From positions 2,170,001-2,234,000 of the forward strand of contig NZ_OY808997.1 in NCBI RefSeq assembly GCF_963681195.1: a stretch of DNA of 64,000 bases, given 5' to 3'. Under the pieces are notes generated by a model. That model was not told the origin of the DNA, searched no databases, and was given only the letters and a program-made list of their open reading frames with translations. Below, piece after piece: positions 32,501 to 42,423 of the stretch. Position 1 is the stretch's first letter. Each line of letters begins with the position of its first letter. Source of the DNA: Vibrio sp. 16 (GTDB lineage: Bacteria > Pseudomonadota > Gammaproteobacteria > Enterobacterales > Vibrionaceae). The position numbers were made by a program, and so were the translations under genes.

Positions 32501-33534
32501 GGACCGTGGTCTAGATCGTTCGTAAATAGAACTTCTAGTGCTTTATGGCCAGCTTGCGAAAGGTTCGCTAGTGCTTCAAGACTGATCTCTTGGTTTGCAC
32601 CAACAATGATCTCGCCAGTCGCTTCGTTGATGTAATCTTTCGATGCAACTTTGCCTACGATGTACTCAACAGGTACTTCGATATGATCAACGCCATCTTT
32701 TTCAAGCTGACGGATGTGGCGTGCAGTTACACGACGACCAGTTTCAACGTAAACTTTGCCGTTTGCTTCGATATCGAATGACGCAGTTTCACCACGTAGA
32801 CGATCAGGAACAAGCTCCATAAGTAGAGTTTGATCTTTAACTTCGAAGTTCACCTTCTCAAAGAAGATGTCCAGGATCTCTTCTGTCGTCTTACCTAGTG
32901 CGCGAAGAATGATAGATGCTGGTAGCTTACGACGGCGGTCGATACGTACGTATAGGTTATCCTTAGGATCAAACTCGAAATCAAGCCATGAACCACGGTA
33001 AGGAATAACACGTGCGTTATAAAGAACTTTACCTGATGAGTGGGTCTTACCCTTATCGCTGTCGAAGAATACGCCAGGGCTTCTGTGCAGCTGGGATACG
33101 ATAACCCTCTCGGTACCATTGATTACGAAGGTACCATTGTCTGTCATAAGCGGAATTTCGCCCATGTAGACTTCTTGTTCTTTAATATCTTTTACAGTAC
33201 CTGCTGGCGCGTCTTTATCAAAAATAACTAGGCGTAGTTTAACGCGTAGAGGTTTTGAATAAGTTACGCCACGGATTTGACATTCTTTAACATCAAAAAC
33301 TGGCTCACCAAGACGGTAGCTAACGTATTGCAGCTCGGAATTGCCGTTGTAGCTCTGAATTGGAAATACAGAACGGAAAGCAGCTTCAAGACCGTATTGA
33401 CCTTCAGGATCCTGTTCGATGAATTTTTCGAACGAATCGAGCTGGATCGATAGCAGGTATGGAATGTCCAAAACTTGTGGACGAGTACCAAAGTCCTTAC
33501 GGATGCGCTTTTTCTCGGTATAAGAGTAAACCAT
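29506..33534 (-). CDS. rpoB: RNA polymerase beta subunit
   Basis: Forms the catalytic pincer with beta'. The 1342 aa include the rifampicin region ([33 protein letters not shown]) with wild-type residues, and the C-terminal [20 protein letters not shown]. An in-frame start [16 protein letters not shown] matches the family. The upstream 230 bp between rplL and rpoB hold an attenuator-like hairpin and two more stem-loops. Confidence 0.99.
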   Translation of the reverse strand: MVYSYTEKKRIRKDFGTRPQVLDIPYLLSIQLDSFEKFIEQDPEGQYGLEAAFRSVFPIQSYNGNSELQYVSYRLGEPVFDVKECQIRGVTYSKPLRVKLRLVIFDKDAPAGTVKDIKEQEVYMGEIPLMTDNGTFVINGTERVIVSQLHRSPGVFFDSDKGKTHSSGKVLYNARVIPYRGSWLDFEFDPKDNLYVRIDRRRKLPASIILRALGKTTEEILDIFFEKVNFEVKDQTLLMELVPDRLRGETASFDIEANGKVYVETGRRVTARHIRQLEKDGVDHIEVPVEYIVGKVASKDYINEATGEIIVGANQEISLEALANLSQAGHKALEVLFTNDLDHGPFMSETLRIDSTVDRISALVEIYRMMRPGEPPTKEAAEALFESLFFSEERYDLSTVGRMKFNSSIEREDAQEQGTLDETDIVEVMKKLIAIRNGIGEVDDIDHLGNRRIRSVGEMAENQFRVGLVRVERAVKERLSLGDLDAIMPQDLINAKPISAAVKEFFGSSQLSQFMDQNNPLSEVTHKRRISALGPGGLTRERAGFEVRDVHVTHYGRLCPIETPEGPNIGLINSLSAFARCNEYGFLETPYRRVVDGVVTDEVDYLSAIQEGQYVIAQANTVLTEEGTFAEELITARQKGESGLHPREHVDYMDVATNQVVSIAASLIPFLEHDDANRALMGANMQRQAVPTLKADKPLVGTGIERNIAVDSGVTAVAKRGGVIQSVDASRIVVKVNEDELIPGEAGIDIYNLTKYTRSNQNTCINQRPCVMPGEPVARGDVLADGPSTDLGELALGQNMRIAFMPWNGYNFEDSILVSERVVQEDRFTTIHIQELSCVARDTKLGAEEITADIPNVGESALSKLDESGIVYIGAEVKGGDILVGKVTPKGETQLTPEEKLLRAIFGEKASDVKDTSLRVPNSVSGTIIDVQVFTRDGVEKDKRALEIEQMQLKEAKKDLTEEFQILEGGLLNRVKAVLIDGGYTEAKLDAIDRKKWLELTLEDDAQQSQLEQLAEQWDELKADFDKKFETKRRKITQGDDLAPGVLKIVKVYLAVKRRIQPGDKMAGRHGNKGVISKINPVEDMPYDEKGQPVDIVLNPLGVPSRMNIGQILEVHLGLAAKGIGDKINQMVKEQQELAKFRDFLQKVYDLGETRQKVDVASLSDDEVRTLIKNLRGGLPIATPVFDGASEQSIKELLKLGDLPESGQLKLFDGRTGDEFERPVTVGYMYMLKLNHLVDDKMHARSTGSYSLVTQQPLGGKAQFGGQRFGEMEVWALEAYGAAYTLQEMLTVKSDDVNGRTKMYKNIVDGNHSMEPGMPESFNVLLKEIRSLGINIELEDEE

Positions 33535-33566
33535 GGGGTTCCTCAGCTCGCTGATAAGTGACCCAA

Positions 33567-33592
33567 ACTGTCTCCAATCGTTATGAGACAGT
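33567..33592 (-). other. Leader hairpin upstream of rpoB
   Basis: ACTGTCTC/GAGACAGT (33567-33574 with 33585-33592) forms a perfect 8-bp stem 33 nt before the rpoB start. A second stem CATTTC/GAAATG lies at 33620-33644. By position they may be RNase III sites like the one in the E. coli rplL-rpoB spacer; this is inference. Confidence 0.45.
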
Positions 33593-33703
33593 GACTGAAC
33601 AACTGTTTAACTGTAGTGACATTTCGTTAAGAGATAATGAAATGTTTTTTGCTTGGAGGTAGGCGCCTAAACAGCGGAAAAATCACCTAACCCCTACAGC
33701 GCA

Positions 33704-33734
33704 AAAAGGCCGGTGGTTATAAAACCACCAGCCA
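33704..33734 (-). terminator. Partial terminator (attenuator) between rplL and rpoB
   Basis: On the minus strand GGCTGGTGGTT and AACCACCGGCC form an 11-bp stem with a short loop, followed by TTTTTGCG. It lies about 30 bp after the rplL stop. By analogy with E. coli it should reduce rpoBC expression relative to the ribosomal proteins. Confidence 0.85.
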
Positions 33735-33765
33735 TAGCCGTTAGGCTAAGAAGCTTAAGTAATAA

Positions 33766-34134
33766 TTACTTAACAACAACAGTTGCGCCAGCTTCTTCTA
33801 GCTGAGCTTTAAGAGCTTCAGCTTCGTCTTTCTCGATGCCTTCTTTAAGAGGTGCTGGAGCACCGTCTACTAGAGCTTTAGCTTCTTTAAGACCTAGGCC
33901 AGTTGCGCCACGTACTGCTTTGATTACAGCAACTTTGTTACCGCCAGCAGATTCTAGGATTACGTCGAATTCAGTTTGCTCAGCAGCAGCTTCGCCTGCA
34001 GCAGCGCCGCCAGCTACAACAGCAGCAGCAGCAGAAACACCGAATTTCTCTTCCATTGCTTCGATTAGTTCAACAACTTGCATTACAGACATTTCTGCAA
34101 CTGCGTCTAGGATTTGCTCGTTAGTGATAGACAT
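33766..34134 (-). CDS. rplL: 50S ribosomal protein L7/L12
   Basis: Stalk protein present in several copies per ribosome. The 122 aa show the N-terminal dimerisation part, the alanine/glycine-rich hinge (about 38-52) and the conserved C-terminal domain [20 protein letters not shown], which binds translation GTPases. It follows rplJ by 57 bp. Confidence 0.99.
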   Translation of the reverse strand: MSITNEQILDAVAEMSVMQVVELIEAMEEKFGVSAAAAVVAGGAAAGEAAAEQTEFDVILESAGGNKVAVIKAVRGATGLGLKEAKALVDGAPAPLKEGIEKDEAEALKAQLEEAGATVVVK

Positions 34135-34191
34135 AACAATTCTCTTTTAAATCAACAATAAGTTTAAATAGCAACCAGTGAAAAGCAAGGC

Positions 34192-34686
34192 TTAAGCAGC
34201 AGCTTCTTCTTTTTGGTCGCGTAGTGCAGCGATAGTACGTACCAGCTTGCCTGCAGAAGCTTCTTTCATGCACATCATTAGGCGTGCGATAGCTTCGTCG
34301 TAAGTTGGTAGTGTCGCTAGTACTTCAGCGTCAGTTAGCGCGCCTTCAAATGCAGCAGCTTTGATCTCGAAGTCTTTGTTCTCTTTAGCGAAGTCTTTGA
34401 AAAGACGCGCTGCAGCACCTGGGTGCTCGTTAGAGAATGCGATTAGAGTAGGACCAGTAAATGTCTCAGTTAGACATTCGTAGTCTGTACCTGCAACCGC
34501 ACGACGCATAAGCGTGTTACGAACAACACGTACGTAAACACCAGCTTCACGAGCTTGTTTACGTAGTGAAGTCATAGCGCCTACTTCTACGCCACGAGAA
34601 TCAGCTACAACTGCAGAAAGTGCACCACTGGCAGCTTCGTTGACTTCAGCAACAATTGCTTTTTTGTCTTGAAGGTTTAAAGCCAT
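34192..34686 (-). CDS. rplJ: 50S ribosomal protein L10
   Basis: Anchors the L7/L12 stalk and represses its own operon by binding the mRNA leader. I chose the ATG at 34686 (164 aa, [15 protein letters not shown]), which has AGGAG upstream; a start at 34731 would add 15 residues that are part of the structured leader. The C-terminal helix ([18 protein letters not shown]) binds L7/L12 dimers. Confidence 0.98.
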   Translation of the reverse strand: MALNLQDKKAIVAEVNEAASGALSAVVADSRGVEVGAMTSLRKQAREAGVYVRVVRNTLMRRAVAGTDYECLTETFTGPTLIAFSNEHPGAAARLFKDFAKENKDFEIKAAAFEGALTDAEVLATLPTYDEAIARLMMCMKEASAGKLVRTIAALRDQKEEAAA

Positions 34687-34717
34687 CTTGGATTTACTCC
34701 TGGTTGTCGTTACACCG

Positions 34718-34807
34718 CTCACTATCATCACGACAGTGAGAGTTATTTAGGTGCTTCCCAGAAGAAAGTTAACTATTTACATAGAGCTTTCTGTCAGTTC
34801 GGGCACC
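34718..34807 (-). promoter_or_regulatory. L10 leader of the rplJL-rpoBC transcript
   Basis: The roughly 250-nt leader carries a long imperfect stem closed by GGTGC/GCACC (34750-34807) with inner pairing CC/GG and CAGAAAG/CTTTC-CTG, and a hairpin CTCACT/AGTGAG (34718-34740) close to the ribosome-binding site. Position and the GGTGCCCGAACTGAC segment resemble the known L10 leader, the autoregulatory binding site of the L10-L12 complex. Confidence 0.7.
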
Positions 34808-34954
34808 ATCTACGTAGGAAATATTAAGTTTAAACTTGTAAAACAAATTCAAACACCTACGGTCTTGGACGGAGACTGGGTCATAATTCAGACTAAATTC
34901 AAAAAGAATTTAATGAACCAAAGTTCAGCCCCAACCACAAATATTAGGCGCAGA

Positions 34955-34982
34955 ATTATACACTAATTTTGCGCCTAAGCAA
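34955..34982 (-). promoter_or_regulatory. Promoter of rplJ inside an inverted repeat
   Basis: TTGCTT (34977-34982), 16 bp, TATAAT (34955-34960) on the minus strand. The -10 lies in the loop of a perfect 9-bp inverted repeat TTAGGCGCA/TGCGCCTAA (34944-34952 with 34970-34978) placed directly after rplA. The rest of the 301-bp gap between rplA and rplJ is the L10 leader. Confidence 0.75.
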
Positions 34983-34987
34983 ATTTA

Positions 34988-35692
34988 TTAGCTTGCTTGA
35001 GTGTTCAGGCTACCCTGATCAACAGCAACACCAGCACCCATTGTAGTAGAGATGCTTACTTTCTTCAGGAAAGTACCTTTCGCTGAAGATGGCTTAGCTT
35101 TCTTCAGAGCAACTAGAAGAGCTTCTAGGTTCTCTTTGATCTGCTCAGCAGAGAAGTTTGCTTTACCAATAGTAGTGTGGATAATGCCGTTCTTGTCGTT
35201 ACGGTAACGAACCTGACCAGCTTTAGCGTTCTTAACCGCTTCAGCAACGTTAGGAGTTACAGTACCAACTTTAGGGTTTGGCATTAGACCGCGAGGACCT
35301 AGGATAGTACCTAGTTGACCTACAACGCGCATTGCATCTGGAGAAGCAACAACTACGTCGAAGTTCATTTCGCCTTTCTTCACTTGCTCAGCAAGATCTT
35401 CCATACCAACGATGTCTGCGCCAGCTTCTTTAGCTGCTTCAGCGTTTGCACCTTGAGTGAACACTGCAACGCGGATTTCGCGGCCAGTACCGTGAGGTAG
35501 TACAGTTGCACCACGTACGTTCTGGTCAGATTTACGAGCATCGATGCCTAGGTTAACAGCAACGTCTACAGACTCAACGAACTTAGCAGTCGCTAGTTCT
35601 TGAAGAAGAGCTACAGCTTCGTTGATTTCGTATTCTTTAGTTACGTCAACTTTTTCGCGGATTACGCGCATGCGCTTAGTTAGTTTAGCCAT
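34988..35692 (-). CDS. rplA: 50S ribosomal protein L1
   Basis: Binds 23S rRNA at the L1 stalk and represses the rplKA mRNA when in excess. The 234 aa have the signature region [17 protein letters not shown]. It lies 4 bp after rplK and is clearly co-translated. Confidence 0.99.
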   Translation of the reverse strand: MAKLTKRMRVIREKVDVTKEYEINEAVALLQELATAKFVESVDVAVNLGIDARKSDQNVRGATVLPHGTGREIRVAVFTQGANAEAAKEAGADIVGMEDLAEQVKKGEMNFDVVVASPDAMRVVGQLGTILGPRGLMPNPKVGTVTPNVAEAVKNAKAGQVRYRNDKNGIIHTTIGKANFSAEQIKENLEALLVALKKAKPSSAKGTFLKKVSISTTMGAGVAVDQGSLNTQAS

Positions 35693-35696
35693 CTTA

Positions 35697-36125
35697 TTAA
35701 CCCTCTACCACTAGGCCCATTGAACGAGCAGTACCAGCGATTGAACGCTTCATTGCTTCGATGTCAGCACCAGTCATATCAGCAGCTTTAGTTTCTGCGA
35801 TTTCTTGGATTTGAGCGTCAGTTACAGTACCCACTTTTTCAGTGTTTGGACGGCCTGAACCAGACTTAACGCCAGCAGCTTTCTTAAGAAGAACAGCAGC
35901 AGGTGGAGTCTTAGTTACGAACGTGAAAGAACGGTCGTTGTATACTGTGATAACAACTGGAGTCGGTAGACCTTTCTCGATAGATTCTGTTTTCGCGTTG
36001 AACGCTTTACAGAATTCCATGATGTTAACACCGTGTTGACCTAGTGCAGGACCAACTGGTGGACTTGGGTTCGCCATACCAGCTGCAACTTGTAGCTTGA
36101 TGTAAGCTTCAACTTTCTTAGCCAT
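35697..36125 (-). CDS. rplK: 50S ribosomal protein L11
   Basis: GTPase-centre protein needed for RelA activation. The 142 aa contain the N-terminal [20 protein letters not shown] motif, site of thiopeptide interaction, and C-terminal RNA-binding [17 protein letters not shown]. It is first in the rplKA pair, which has its own promoter. Confidence 0.99.
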   Translation of the reverse strand: MAKKVEAYIKLQVAAGMANPSPPVGPALGQHGVNIMEFCKAFNAKTESIEKGLPTPVVITVYNDRSFTFVTKTPPAAVLLKKAAGVKSGSGRPNTEKVGTVTDAQIQEIAETKAADMTGADIEAMKRSIAGTARSMGLVVEG

Positions 36126-36209
36126 GATAATTCCTAAGTTTTGGGTTCAAACGCCAATCGACTGATCAGCTCCCCGTTTACGTAAAATTCTTTTTACTTC
36201 ATCAGAAGT

Positions 36210-36243
36210 AAAAAGGCGCGAAATTATAGTCATAATTCGCGCC
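36210..36243 (-). terminator. Terminator of secE-nusG
   Basis: GGCGCGAA (minus, from 36243) pairs with TTCGCGCC (to 36215) and is followed by TTTTT. The loop contains the -10 box of the rplK promoter. Confidence 0.8.
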
Positions 36244-36251
36244 TTATACAA
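36223..36251 (-). promoter_or_regulatory. Promoter of rplKA inside the nusG terminator
   Basis: TTGTAT (36246-36251), 17 bp, TATAAT (36223-36228) on the minus strand, the -10 being in the loop of the terminator hairpin. A second hairpin TTTTTACTTC/GAAGTAAAAA lies downstream in the leader. Confidence 0.75.
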
Positions 36252-36269
36252 CCCTAAAAAGGTCGTTAT

Positions 36270-36818
36270 TTAATCAAGTTTTTCAACCTGACCAAATTCA
36301 AGCTCAACTGGTGTTGCACGACCAAAGATCGACACAGACACTTTCAGGCGGCTCTTCTCGTAATCCACTTCTTCAACAGTACCGTTGAAGTCAGCAAATG
36401 GACCATCTGTAACACGTACCACTTCACCCGCTTCGTACATAGTACGTGGACGAGGCGCTTCACTCGCTTTCTCAAGACGGTTAAGAATAGCGTCAGCTTC
36501 TTTATCAGTGATAGGAGCTGGACGGTCAGAGGTACCACCAATGAAGCCCATGACACGCGGCACACTGCGTACTAGGTGCCATGATTCATCGTTCATGATC
36601 ATCTGAACTAGGACGTAACCTGGGAAGAATTTACGCTCAGATTTACGACGTTGACCTGCGCGCATTTCCACTACTTCTTCAGTAGGGACTAAAACTTCAC
36701 CAAATAGCTCTTCCATGCTATGCATTTTGATATGCTCGCGAAGAGATTGAGCTACACGACCTTCAAATCCAGAGAAGGCTTGAACCACATACCAGCGTTT
36801 TTTTGGAGCTTCACTCAT
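36270..36818 (-). CDS. nusG: Transcription elongation/termination factor NusG
   Basis: Binds RNA polymerase through its NGN domain (about 1-125, starting [15 protein letters not shown]) and Rho or S10 through its KOW domain (about 128-182, [16 protein letters not shown]). The 182-aa length is normal. It lies 13 bp after secE. Confidence 0.99.
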   Translation of the reverse strand: MSEAPKKRWYVVQAFSGFEGRVAQSLREHIKMHSMEELFGEVLVPTEEVVEMRAGQRRKSERKFFPGYVLVQMIMNDESWHLVRSVPRVMGFIGGTSDRPAPITDKEADAILNRLEKASEAPRPRTMYEAGEVVRVTDGPFADFNGTVEEVDYEKSRLKVSVSIFGRATPVELEFGQVEKLD

Positions 36819-36831
36819 GTATAAAAACCCT

Positions 36832-37212
36832 CTATACCCCAGTCGCTAAAGCAACAAGACGAACCATAATGCCGTCAATGCCCCATAGCGCTAGAGCCAT
36901 TACAATACTTACAGCTAAAACGATCAAAGTTGTTTGCATAGTTTCTTGACGCGTTGGCCAAACCACTTTGCGAACTTCCATACGAGATTCTTTAGCAAAA
37001 TCGATCGCAGCTTTACCTTTAGTTGTTGTAGCAGCAACACCTAGTGCCGCAGCAATAAGTACAACAACGCCTGCAGCGCGAACCACTACAGACATTTCAC
37101 CATACAGGTAATTACCCACAACAGCGGCAGCTAGCAGAGCAAAAGTGACAATCCACTTGAAGATATCTGCGCCATTTGAGCTATCAGGAGTTTCAGCATT
37201 ATTAGCTTTCAT
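36832..37212 (-). CDS. secE: Protein translocase subunit SecE
   Basis: Essential membrane subunit of the SecYEG channel. The 126 aa show two N-terminal membrane segments, the conserved amphipathic region [19 protein letters not shown], and a third membrane segment ([20 protein letters not shown]). secE-nusG is a conserved pair. Confidence 0.98.
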   Translation of the reverse strand: MKANNAETPDSSNGADIFKWIVTFALLAAAVVGNYLYGEMSVVVRAAGVVVLIAAALGVAATTTKGKAAIDFAKESRMEVRKVVWPTRQETMQTTLIVLAVSIVMALALWGIDGIMVRLVALATGV

Positions 37213-37399
37213 AAAACCAACCTGTCACAAGTCTTAATATAGACGAAAACAACCCCGCTGTTGCAGGGCAAATCCATGAAACGACAATCGTAATCGATTG
37301 ACGTACTCTTTTCATTGATCGAGACATAACATCACGACCAAAAAATCCTGCTTAATGCTTGCTTGGACAAGAAATCGGCAAACATTATATTTAGTGCAG

Positions 37400-37428
37400 A
37401 AAAAGGGCATCAAATGATGCCCTTTTTG
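37400..37428 (-). terminator. Terminator of tufB
   Basis: AAAAAGGGCATCA/TGATGCCCTTTTT is a near-perfect stem about 60 bp after the tufB stop, with a T-run on either strand. Confidence 0.92.
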
Positions 37429-37489
37429 CTACTGGTTCGTCAAATCTTATTCAAAGATTTTTCCGAAGACTTCAGCTATTCGTAAAGAA

Positions 37490-38674
37490 TTAGTCGAAGA
37501 TCTTAGCAACAACACCAGCACCTACTGTACGGCCACCTTCACGGATCGCGAAACGTAGACCTTCGTCCATTGCGATTGGCGCGATTAGCTCAACAGTCAT
37601 CTTAACGTTGTCACCTGGCATTACCATTTCTACGCCTTCTGGTAGCTGGATGTCACCAGTTACGTCAGTTGTACGGAAGTAGAACTGTGGACGGTAGCCT
37701 TTGAAGAATGGAGTGTGACGACCACCTTCATCTTTAGACAGTACGTATACTTCTGACTCAAACTTAGTGTGTGGGTTGATTGACTTAGGAGCTGCTAGTA
37801 CTTGACCACGCTCTACTTCGTCACGCTTAGTACCACGTAGAAGTGCACCAACGTTCTCACCCGCACGACCTTCGTCTAGAAGCTTACGGAACATCTCAAC
37901 ACCAGTACAAGTAGTTGTTGTAGTTTCTTTGATACCTACGATTTCTACTTCGTCACCTACAGTTAGGATACCGCGCTCGATACGACCAGTAACTACTGTA
38001 CCACGACCTTGGATTGAGAATACGTCTTCGATTGGCATTAGGAATGGCTGATCGATTGCACGCTCTGGCTCTGGAATGTATGAATCTAGCGCTTCTGCTA
38101 GTTCTACAATCTTAGCTTCCCACTGCTCTTCGCCGTTTAGTGCGCCTAGTGCAGAACCTTGGATAACTGGTAGGTCATCACCTGGGAAGTCGTACTCAGA
38201 TAGAAGTTCACGAACTTCCATTTCTACTAGCTCTAGAAGCTCTTCATCATCAACCATGTCACATTTGTTCATGAATACGATGATGTATGGGATACCAACC
38301 TGACGGCCTAGTAGGATGTGCTCACGAGTTTGTGGCATTGGGCCATCTGTCGCAGCAACAACTAGGATACCACCGTCCATCTGTGCAGCACCTGTGATCA
38401 TGTTTTTAACATAGTCAGCGTGTCCTGGACAGTCTACGTGTGCGTAGTGACGTGATGGAGTGTCGTACTCTACGTGAGAAGTAGCGATTGTGATACCGCG
38501 CTCACGCTCTTCTGGAGCGTTATCGATAGATGCGAAGTCTTTCGCTTCACCGCCGTATACTTTAGCAAGAGTAGTACAGATTGCAGCTGTAAGAGTTGTT
38601 TTACCGTGGTCAACGTGGCCGATAGTACCAACGTTTACGTGCGGTTTCGTACGTTCAAATTTTTCTTTAGACAT
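37490..38674 (-). CDS. tufB: Elongation factor Tu
   Basis: GTPase delivering aminoacyl-tRNA to the ribosome. The 394-aa protein has G1 GHVDHGKT, G3 DCPGHADY and G4 NKCD. The ATG at 38674 ([12 protein letters not shown]) has a GAGGG upstream; the in-frame extension to 38722 is not expected. Its place downstream of four tRNA genes identifies it as tufB; a second tuf copy is expected elsewhere in the genome. Confidence 0.98.
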   Translation of the reverse strand: MSKEKFERTKPHVNVGTIGHVDHGKTTLTAAICTTLAKVYGGEAKDFASIDNAPEERERGITIATSHVEYDTPSRHYAHVDCPGHADYVKNMITGAAQMDGGILVVAATDGPMPQTREHILLGRQVGIPYIIVFMNKCDMVDDEELLELVEMEVRELLSEYDFPGDDLPVIQGSALGALNGEEQWEAKIVELAEALDSYIPEPERAIDQPFLMPIEDVFSIQGRGTVVTGRIERGILTVGDEVEIVGIKETTTTTCTGVEMFRKLLDEGRAGENVGALLRGTKRDEVERGQVLAAPKSINPHTKFESEVYVLSKDEGGRHTPFFKGYRPQFYFRTTDVTGDIQLPEGVEMVMPGDNVKMTVELIAPIAMDEGLRFAIREGGRTVGAGVVAKIFD

Positions 38675-38810
38675 GGGTTGTCCCTCTAGGTACGGATTTA
38701 GGTGGCTTTGATGACCACGCAACCAAAAGTATTGGTGTTAATCTTACTTTCAATGACTAAACGTAGTTTAGTAAAAAGAAAGTATCAAAAGGAAATGCTT
38801 GCTTGAGAGC

Positions 38811-38886
<76 letters not shown>

Positions 38887-38898
38887 ACTCAAATTGAG

Positions 38899-38973
<75 letters not shown>

Positions 38974-39008
38974 AACACGTAACTCTGTGAGCTATTCCCT
39001 AAAGAATA

Positions 39009-39093
39009 TGGTGGAGGGGGACGGATTCGAACCATCGAAGGCAGTGCCAGCAGATTTACAGTCTGATCCCTTTGGCCACTCGGGAACCCCTCC
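39009..39093 (-). tRNA. tRNA-Tyr (GTA)
   Basis: 85 nt with encoded CCA and a long type II variable arm; acceptor GGAGGGG, anticodon GTA within CTGTAAA. Equivalent to E. coli tyrU. Substrate of queuosine and ms2i6A modification. Confidence 0.97.
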
Positions 39094-39143
39094 AAATTTT
39101 TACTCCATTCCTCTCGTCCTCTAAAAAGAGATAAGCGGAGAAA

Positions 39144-39219
<76 letters not shown>

Positions 39220-39232
39220 ATAAGTGGTGCGC

Positions 39233-39261
39233 ATTCTATTGAAGGAATTCCAACCTTGCAA
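39233..39261 (-). promoter_or_regulatory. Promoter of the tRNA-tufB operon
   Basis: TTGCAA (39256-39261), 17 bp, TAGAAT (39233-39238) on the minus strand, followed by the GC-rich discriminator GCGCACC. An A/T-rich stretch lies upstream. Confidence 0.75.
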
Positions 39262-39427
39262 TAGCAAAATCAAAAAAAATCACGATTTTAATCAGTTTCC
39301 GCTTTTTTGCTGAAAAAACACACAGATTGAGCGCAAAATGCAACTTAATCGCCCCCTTCTCATTTGCTTTCGGCGCTTGTTGTTGTATTTTCGCTGCTCT
39401 TATCGTGATATTTGGGTTAGGAAGACT

Positions 39428-40351
39428 ATGACACCTTATCTCTCTTTTAATCGTCAGCAATGGGCAGAATTGCGCAATTCTGTGCCAATGACGCTATCCG
39501 AAGAGGATTTGATCGAACTGCAAGGTGTTAACGAAAGCCTCACAATGGAAGAGGCCGTTGAAATTTATCTGCCTCTCGCGCGTCTTCTGAATCTTTACAT
39601 TTCTGCTAGACAAAGCCGTAATACTGTCCTTAATAACTTTCTTAGTAATCAGGAATCGACCCCGCCGTTTATTATTGGGATCGCAGGAAGCGTTGCAGTG
39701 GGTAAAAGTACCACAGCGCGATTACTCAAAGCCTTGCTCTCTCGTTGGGAGAAACACCCTAAAGTGGAGTTGGTGACGACCGATGGCTTCCTTTATCCAA
39801 AGAAGGTTTTGAATGAGCGCGGCATTATGCACCGTAAAGGGTTTCCGGAGTCTTATGATATTAAACGCCTTGTCGAGTTTGTCTCCGATGTCAAAGCCGC
39901 AAAGCCCAATCTCGAAGTGCCCGTTTATTCGCATATTACCTACGACATTACTGAAGAGGTGAAAGTTGTCGACCGCCCTGATGTCTTGATTATTGAAGGT
40001 CTTAACGTTTTGCAAAGTGGCATGGACTACCCTCATGATCCACACCGCGTGTTTGTTTCTGACTTCCTCGACTTTTCAATTTACGTCGACGCTGACTCTG
40101 ATGTCATTGAAAACTGGTACGTTGAACGCTTTCTTAAGTTTCGTCAGGGTGCGTTTACCAAACCGGGCTCCTATTTTAGCCACTACACCAAACTCAACAA
40201 AGTGGAAGCCATCGATAAAGCCCACGACATTTGGCAAACGATCAATGGCATCAACCTGACGCAAAACATTCTCCCCACCAAAGGGCGCGCCCAACTTATT
40301 TTGAAGAAAGGCCAAGATCACCATATAGAAGAAGTGCTGTTAAGGAAGTAG
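39428..40351 (+). CDS. coaA: Pantothenate kinase (type I)
   Basis: First and rate-limiting step of coenzyme A synthesis. The 307-aa protein has the P-loop [15 protein letters not shown] and the typical YDIKRLVEF segment. The ATG at 39428 ([16 protein letters not shown]) has AGGA upstream. The start at 39338 would read through the tRNA-promoter region. The divergent tRNA-tufB operon lies upstream, as in E. coli. Confidence 0.97.
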   Translation: MTPYLSFNRQQWAELRNSVPMTLSEEDLIELQGVNESLTMEEAVEIYLPLARLLNLYISARQSRNTVLNNFLSNQESTPPFIIGIAGSVAVGKSTTARLLKALLSRWEKHPKVELVTTDGFLYPKKVLNERGIMHRKGFPESYDIKRLVEFVSDVKAAKPNLEVPVYSHITYDITEEVKVVDRPDVLIIEGLNVLQSGMDYPHDPHRVFVSDFLDFSIYVDADSDVIENWYVERFLKFRQGAFTKPGSYFSHYTKLNKVEAIDKAHDIWQTINGINLTQNILPTKGRAQLILKKGQDHHIEEVLLRK

Positions 40352-40370
40352 CGAGAAGAGAGAATCTGCT

Positions 40371-40401
40371 AAGGGTTGGCTTGAGATGCCAACCCTTTTT
40401 T
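40371..40401 (+). terminator. Terminator of coaA
   Basis: AAGGGTTGGC/GCCAACCCTT stem with a 7-nt loop, followed by a T-run. Confidence 0.92.
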
Positions 40402-40450
40402 ATGGCGTCAGAACATCTCAACGCCATTGATAACTACTTTTTAGCTCCGG

Positions 40451-40873
40451 TTACTTTGGCTCCGGACCGTATGAGTTATCGCCCGCCTGCCCTTTTAGCA
40501 ACCCGCACTCAACGAAAATCCAGATTCCGCACACGAGCGAGATTGTGTAAGCGATCATTTGCTCTGTTGAAGGAGAAGCCATTGGCTCTCCATCCATCGG
40601 CGCCATTAAACGACCGACAATCAGTGGCACGTTCATCAATAGCCACCAGTTAGATTTTCCGCGATCGTGCCAGCGTTTCGCTGTAATGGCTAAATCGGGA
40701 AGTAAAGCTGCGATGAGAAATATCGGCAAAACTAGGTGAGAAATGGCAGGAAAGAGAACATTCATTCCTATTCCGAAGCCAAATATCGCAATGTAGTAAA
40801 CCAAATTCCATGTCCAGTAGACTTTTCGACCTACGCGACCTTGGAAAGAAAACAATAACTCTTTAATTGACAT
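40451..40873 (-). CDS. DUF805 family membrane protein
   Basis: Small inner-membrane protein of unknown function. The 140 aa show the DUF805 pattern: SFQGRVGRKVYWTWN at the start, three or four hydrophobic segments, TAKRWHDRGKSNWW in the middle and the closing GQAGDNSYGPEPK. It is convergent with coaA and may be co-transcribed with the CHMI-like gene 22 bp upstream. Confidence 0.9.
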   Translation of the reverse strand: MSIKELLFSFQGRVGRKVYWTWNLVYYIAIFGFGIGMNVLFPAISHLVLPIFLIAALLPDLAITAKRWHDRGKSNWWLLMNVPLIVGRLMAPMDGEPMASPSTEQMIAYTISLVCGIWIFVECGLLKGQAGDNSYGPEPK

Positions 40874-40895
40874 CCCATTACCTAAAAAATAAAAA

Positions 40896-41243
40896 CTAAT
40901 TAATGATCTTCTGGAAGCAATCTTTGTCCATATCTCGAATGTTGACGGTTAGACTTCGGACATGGCTGGCTTGCTCTTGCAAAACGGTCATTAACTGACG
41001 AGATAAGTCTCTCTTCTGTTCAGCGGTTCGGCCATCCAGTAATTCAAAACTGATATGGATAAAATCGACGCTATCACCCTCATCACCAATCAACCAATTG
41101 TGGCAGCGCAACGCTCGTGATTTTACCGAGCCAACATCAAATAACCCGCTTTGTAAGGCGACTTGGTGCAAATCTTCCAGCAGGCCTTGCACATTAACAC
41201 GCTCATCGACTGAGTTGGAGTATTCCATTACTAGGTTTGGCAT
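40896..41243 (-). CDS. CHMI-type isomerase (tautomerase superfamily)
   Basis: Resembles 5-carboxymethyl-2-hydroxymuconate delta-isomerase. The 115-aa protein starts MPNLVMEYSNSV, so the catalytic Pro would be N-terminal after Met removal. The ATG at 41243 has GAGG upstream; a longer frame to 41336 is spurious. The other genes of homoprotocatechuate degradation are not nearby, so the real substrate is open. Confidence 0.85.
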   Translation of the reverse strand: MPNLVMEYSNSVDERVNVQGLLEDLHQVALQSGLFDVGSVKSRALRCHNWLIGDEGDSVDFIHISFELLDGRTAEQKRDLSRQLMTVLQEQASHVRSLTVNIRDMDKDCFQKIIN

Positions 41244-41527
41244 TGTTATCCTCAAATGTAAGAGAGTTTCATCATTACGAACTATACTCCTTCCACTATT
41301 AGCAATTTCTAAGCAGGTTTTGCAGCCAAAGGGCACTATTCTGCATAACGGATCACTCTAGACAGCGCAAGATAGGTCAATTATGTGCAGTGACAGCTCC
41401 AACCATTGAATGAGATCCGGTTAAGACATGATACTAGTCATGATCTGGCGAATTTATTCTGTTATATTCCTACGAAGATTTTTTACATTAATTGAATTTT
41501 TACATAAGAGATAAGGGAGATATTCCT

Positions 41528-42298
41528 ATGCGTCGTCCTGTAGTGATGGGTAACTGGAAACTGAATGGCAGCAAAGCAATGGTTAAAGAGCTGCTAACTG
41601 GTCTTAACGCTGAGCTTGAAGGCGTTGAAGGTGTTGACGTAGCCGTAGCGCCACCAGCACTTTACATCGACCTTGCAGAGCGTGTAATCGCTGAAGGCGG
41701 TAACAAGATCATCCTAGGTGCACAAAACACTGACCTAAACAACAGCGGTGCATTCACTGGCGATATGTCTCCAGAGATGCTAAAAGATTTTGGTGCTTCT
41801 CACATCATCATCGGTCACTCTGAGCGTCGTGAATACCACAACGAATCTGATGAGTTCATCGCGAAGAAGTTCAACTTCCTAAAAGAAAACGGTCTTAAGC
41901 CAGTATTCTGTATCGGTGAATCTGAAGCGCAAAACGAAGCGGGCGAAACTGAAGCAGTTTGTGCACGTCAAATCAACGCAGTGATCGACACTTACGGTGT
42001 TGAAGCACTGAACGGCGCAATCATCGCTTACGAACCAATCTGGGCTATCGGTACTGGTAAAGCAGCAACAGCTGAAGATGCACAACGCATCCACGCTTCT
42101 ATCCGTGCTCTAATCGCAGCGAAAGATGAAGCAGTTGCAGCACAAGTAATCATTCAATACGGCGGCTCTGTTAAGCCAGAAAACGCTGAAGCTTACTTCT
42201 CACAACCAGACATCGACGGTGCTCTAGTTGGTGGTGCTTCTCTAGACGCTAAGAGCTTCGCAGCAATCGCTAAAGCAGCTGCAGCGGCAAAAGCGTAA
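41528..42298 (+). CDS. tpiA: Triosephosphate isomerase
   Basis: Interconverts dihydroxyacetone phosphate and glyceraldehyde-3-phosphate. The 256-aa protein has Lys11 in GNWKLNG, the His motif IGHSERR, the catalytic Glu in [13 protein letters not shown] and the phosphate loop GGSVKPENA. The ATG at 41528 has GGGAG 9 nt upstream. Codon bias is strong, as in gpmI. Confidence 0.99.
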   Translation: MRRPVVMGNWKLNGSKAMVKELLTGLNAELEGVEGVDVAVAPPALYIDLAERVIAEGGNKIILGAQNTDLNNSGAFTGDMSPEMLKDFGASHIIIGHSERREYHNESDEFIAKKFNFLKENGLKPVFCIGESEAQNEAGETEAVCARQINAVIDTYGVEALNGAIIAYEPIWAIGTGKAATAEDAQRIHASIRALIAAKDEAVAAQVIIQYGGSVKPENAEAYFSQPDIDGALVGGASLDAKSFAAIAKAAAAAKA

Positions 42299-42324
42299 TT
42301 TATTCTTAACGAATAACGATTTTT

Positions 42325-42350
42325 AAGGTCAGCTTCGGCTGGCCTTTTTT
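42325..42350 (+). terminator. Terminator of tpiA
   Basis: AAGGTCAGC-TTCG-GCTGGCCTT stem with a stable TTCG tetraloop and a T-run. Confidence 0.92.
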
Positions 42351-42423
42351 GTGCCTGAGAATTGGTCGTATCGCCATAGATCAAGTATGCTACGTTTTTC
42401 CTCCAAGCAAACAGTAGCTCTCA

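Noticed and set aside
33620..33650. Plus-strand terminator-like CATTTC/GAAATG with six T in the rplL-rpoB spacer
   Set aside because: No plus-strand transcript is expected here and the stem is short; it is more likely part of the minus-strand rpoB leader structure.
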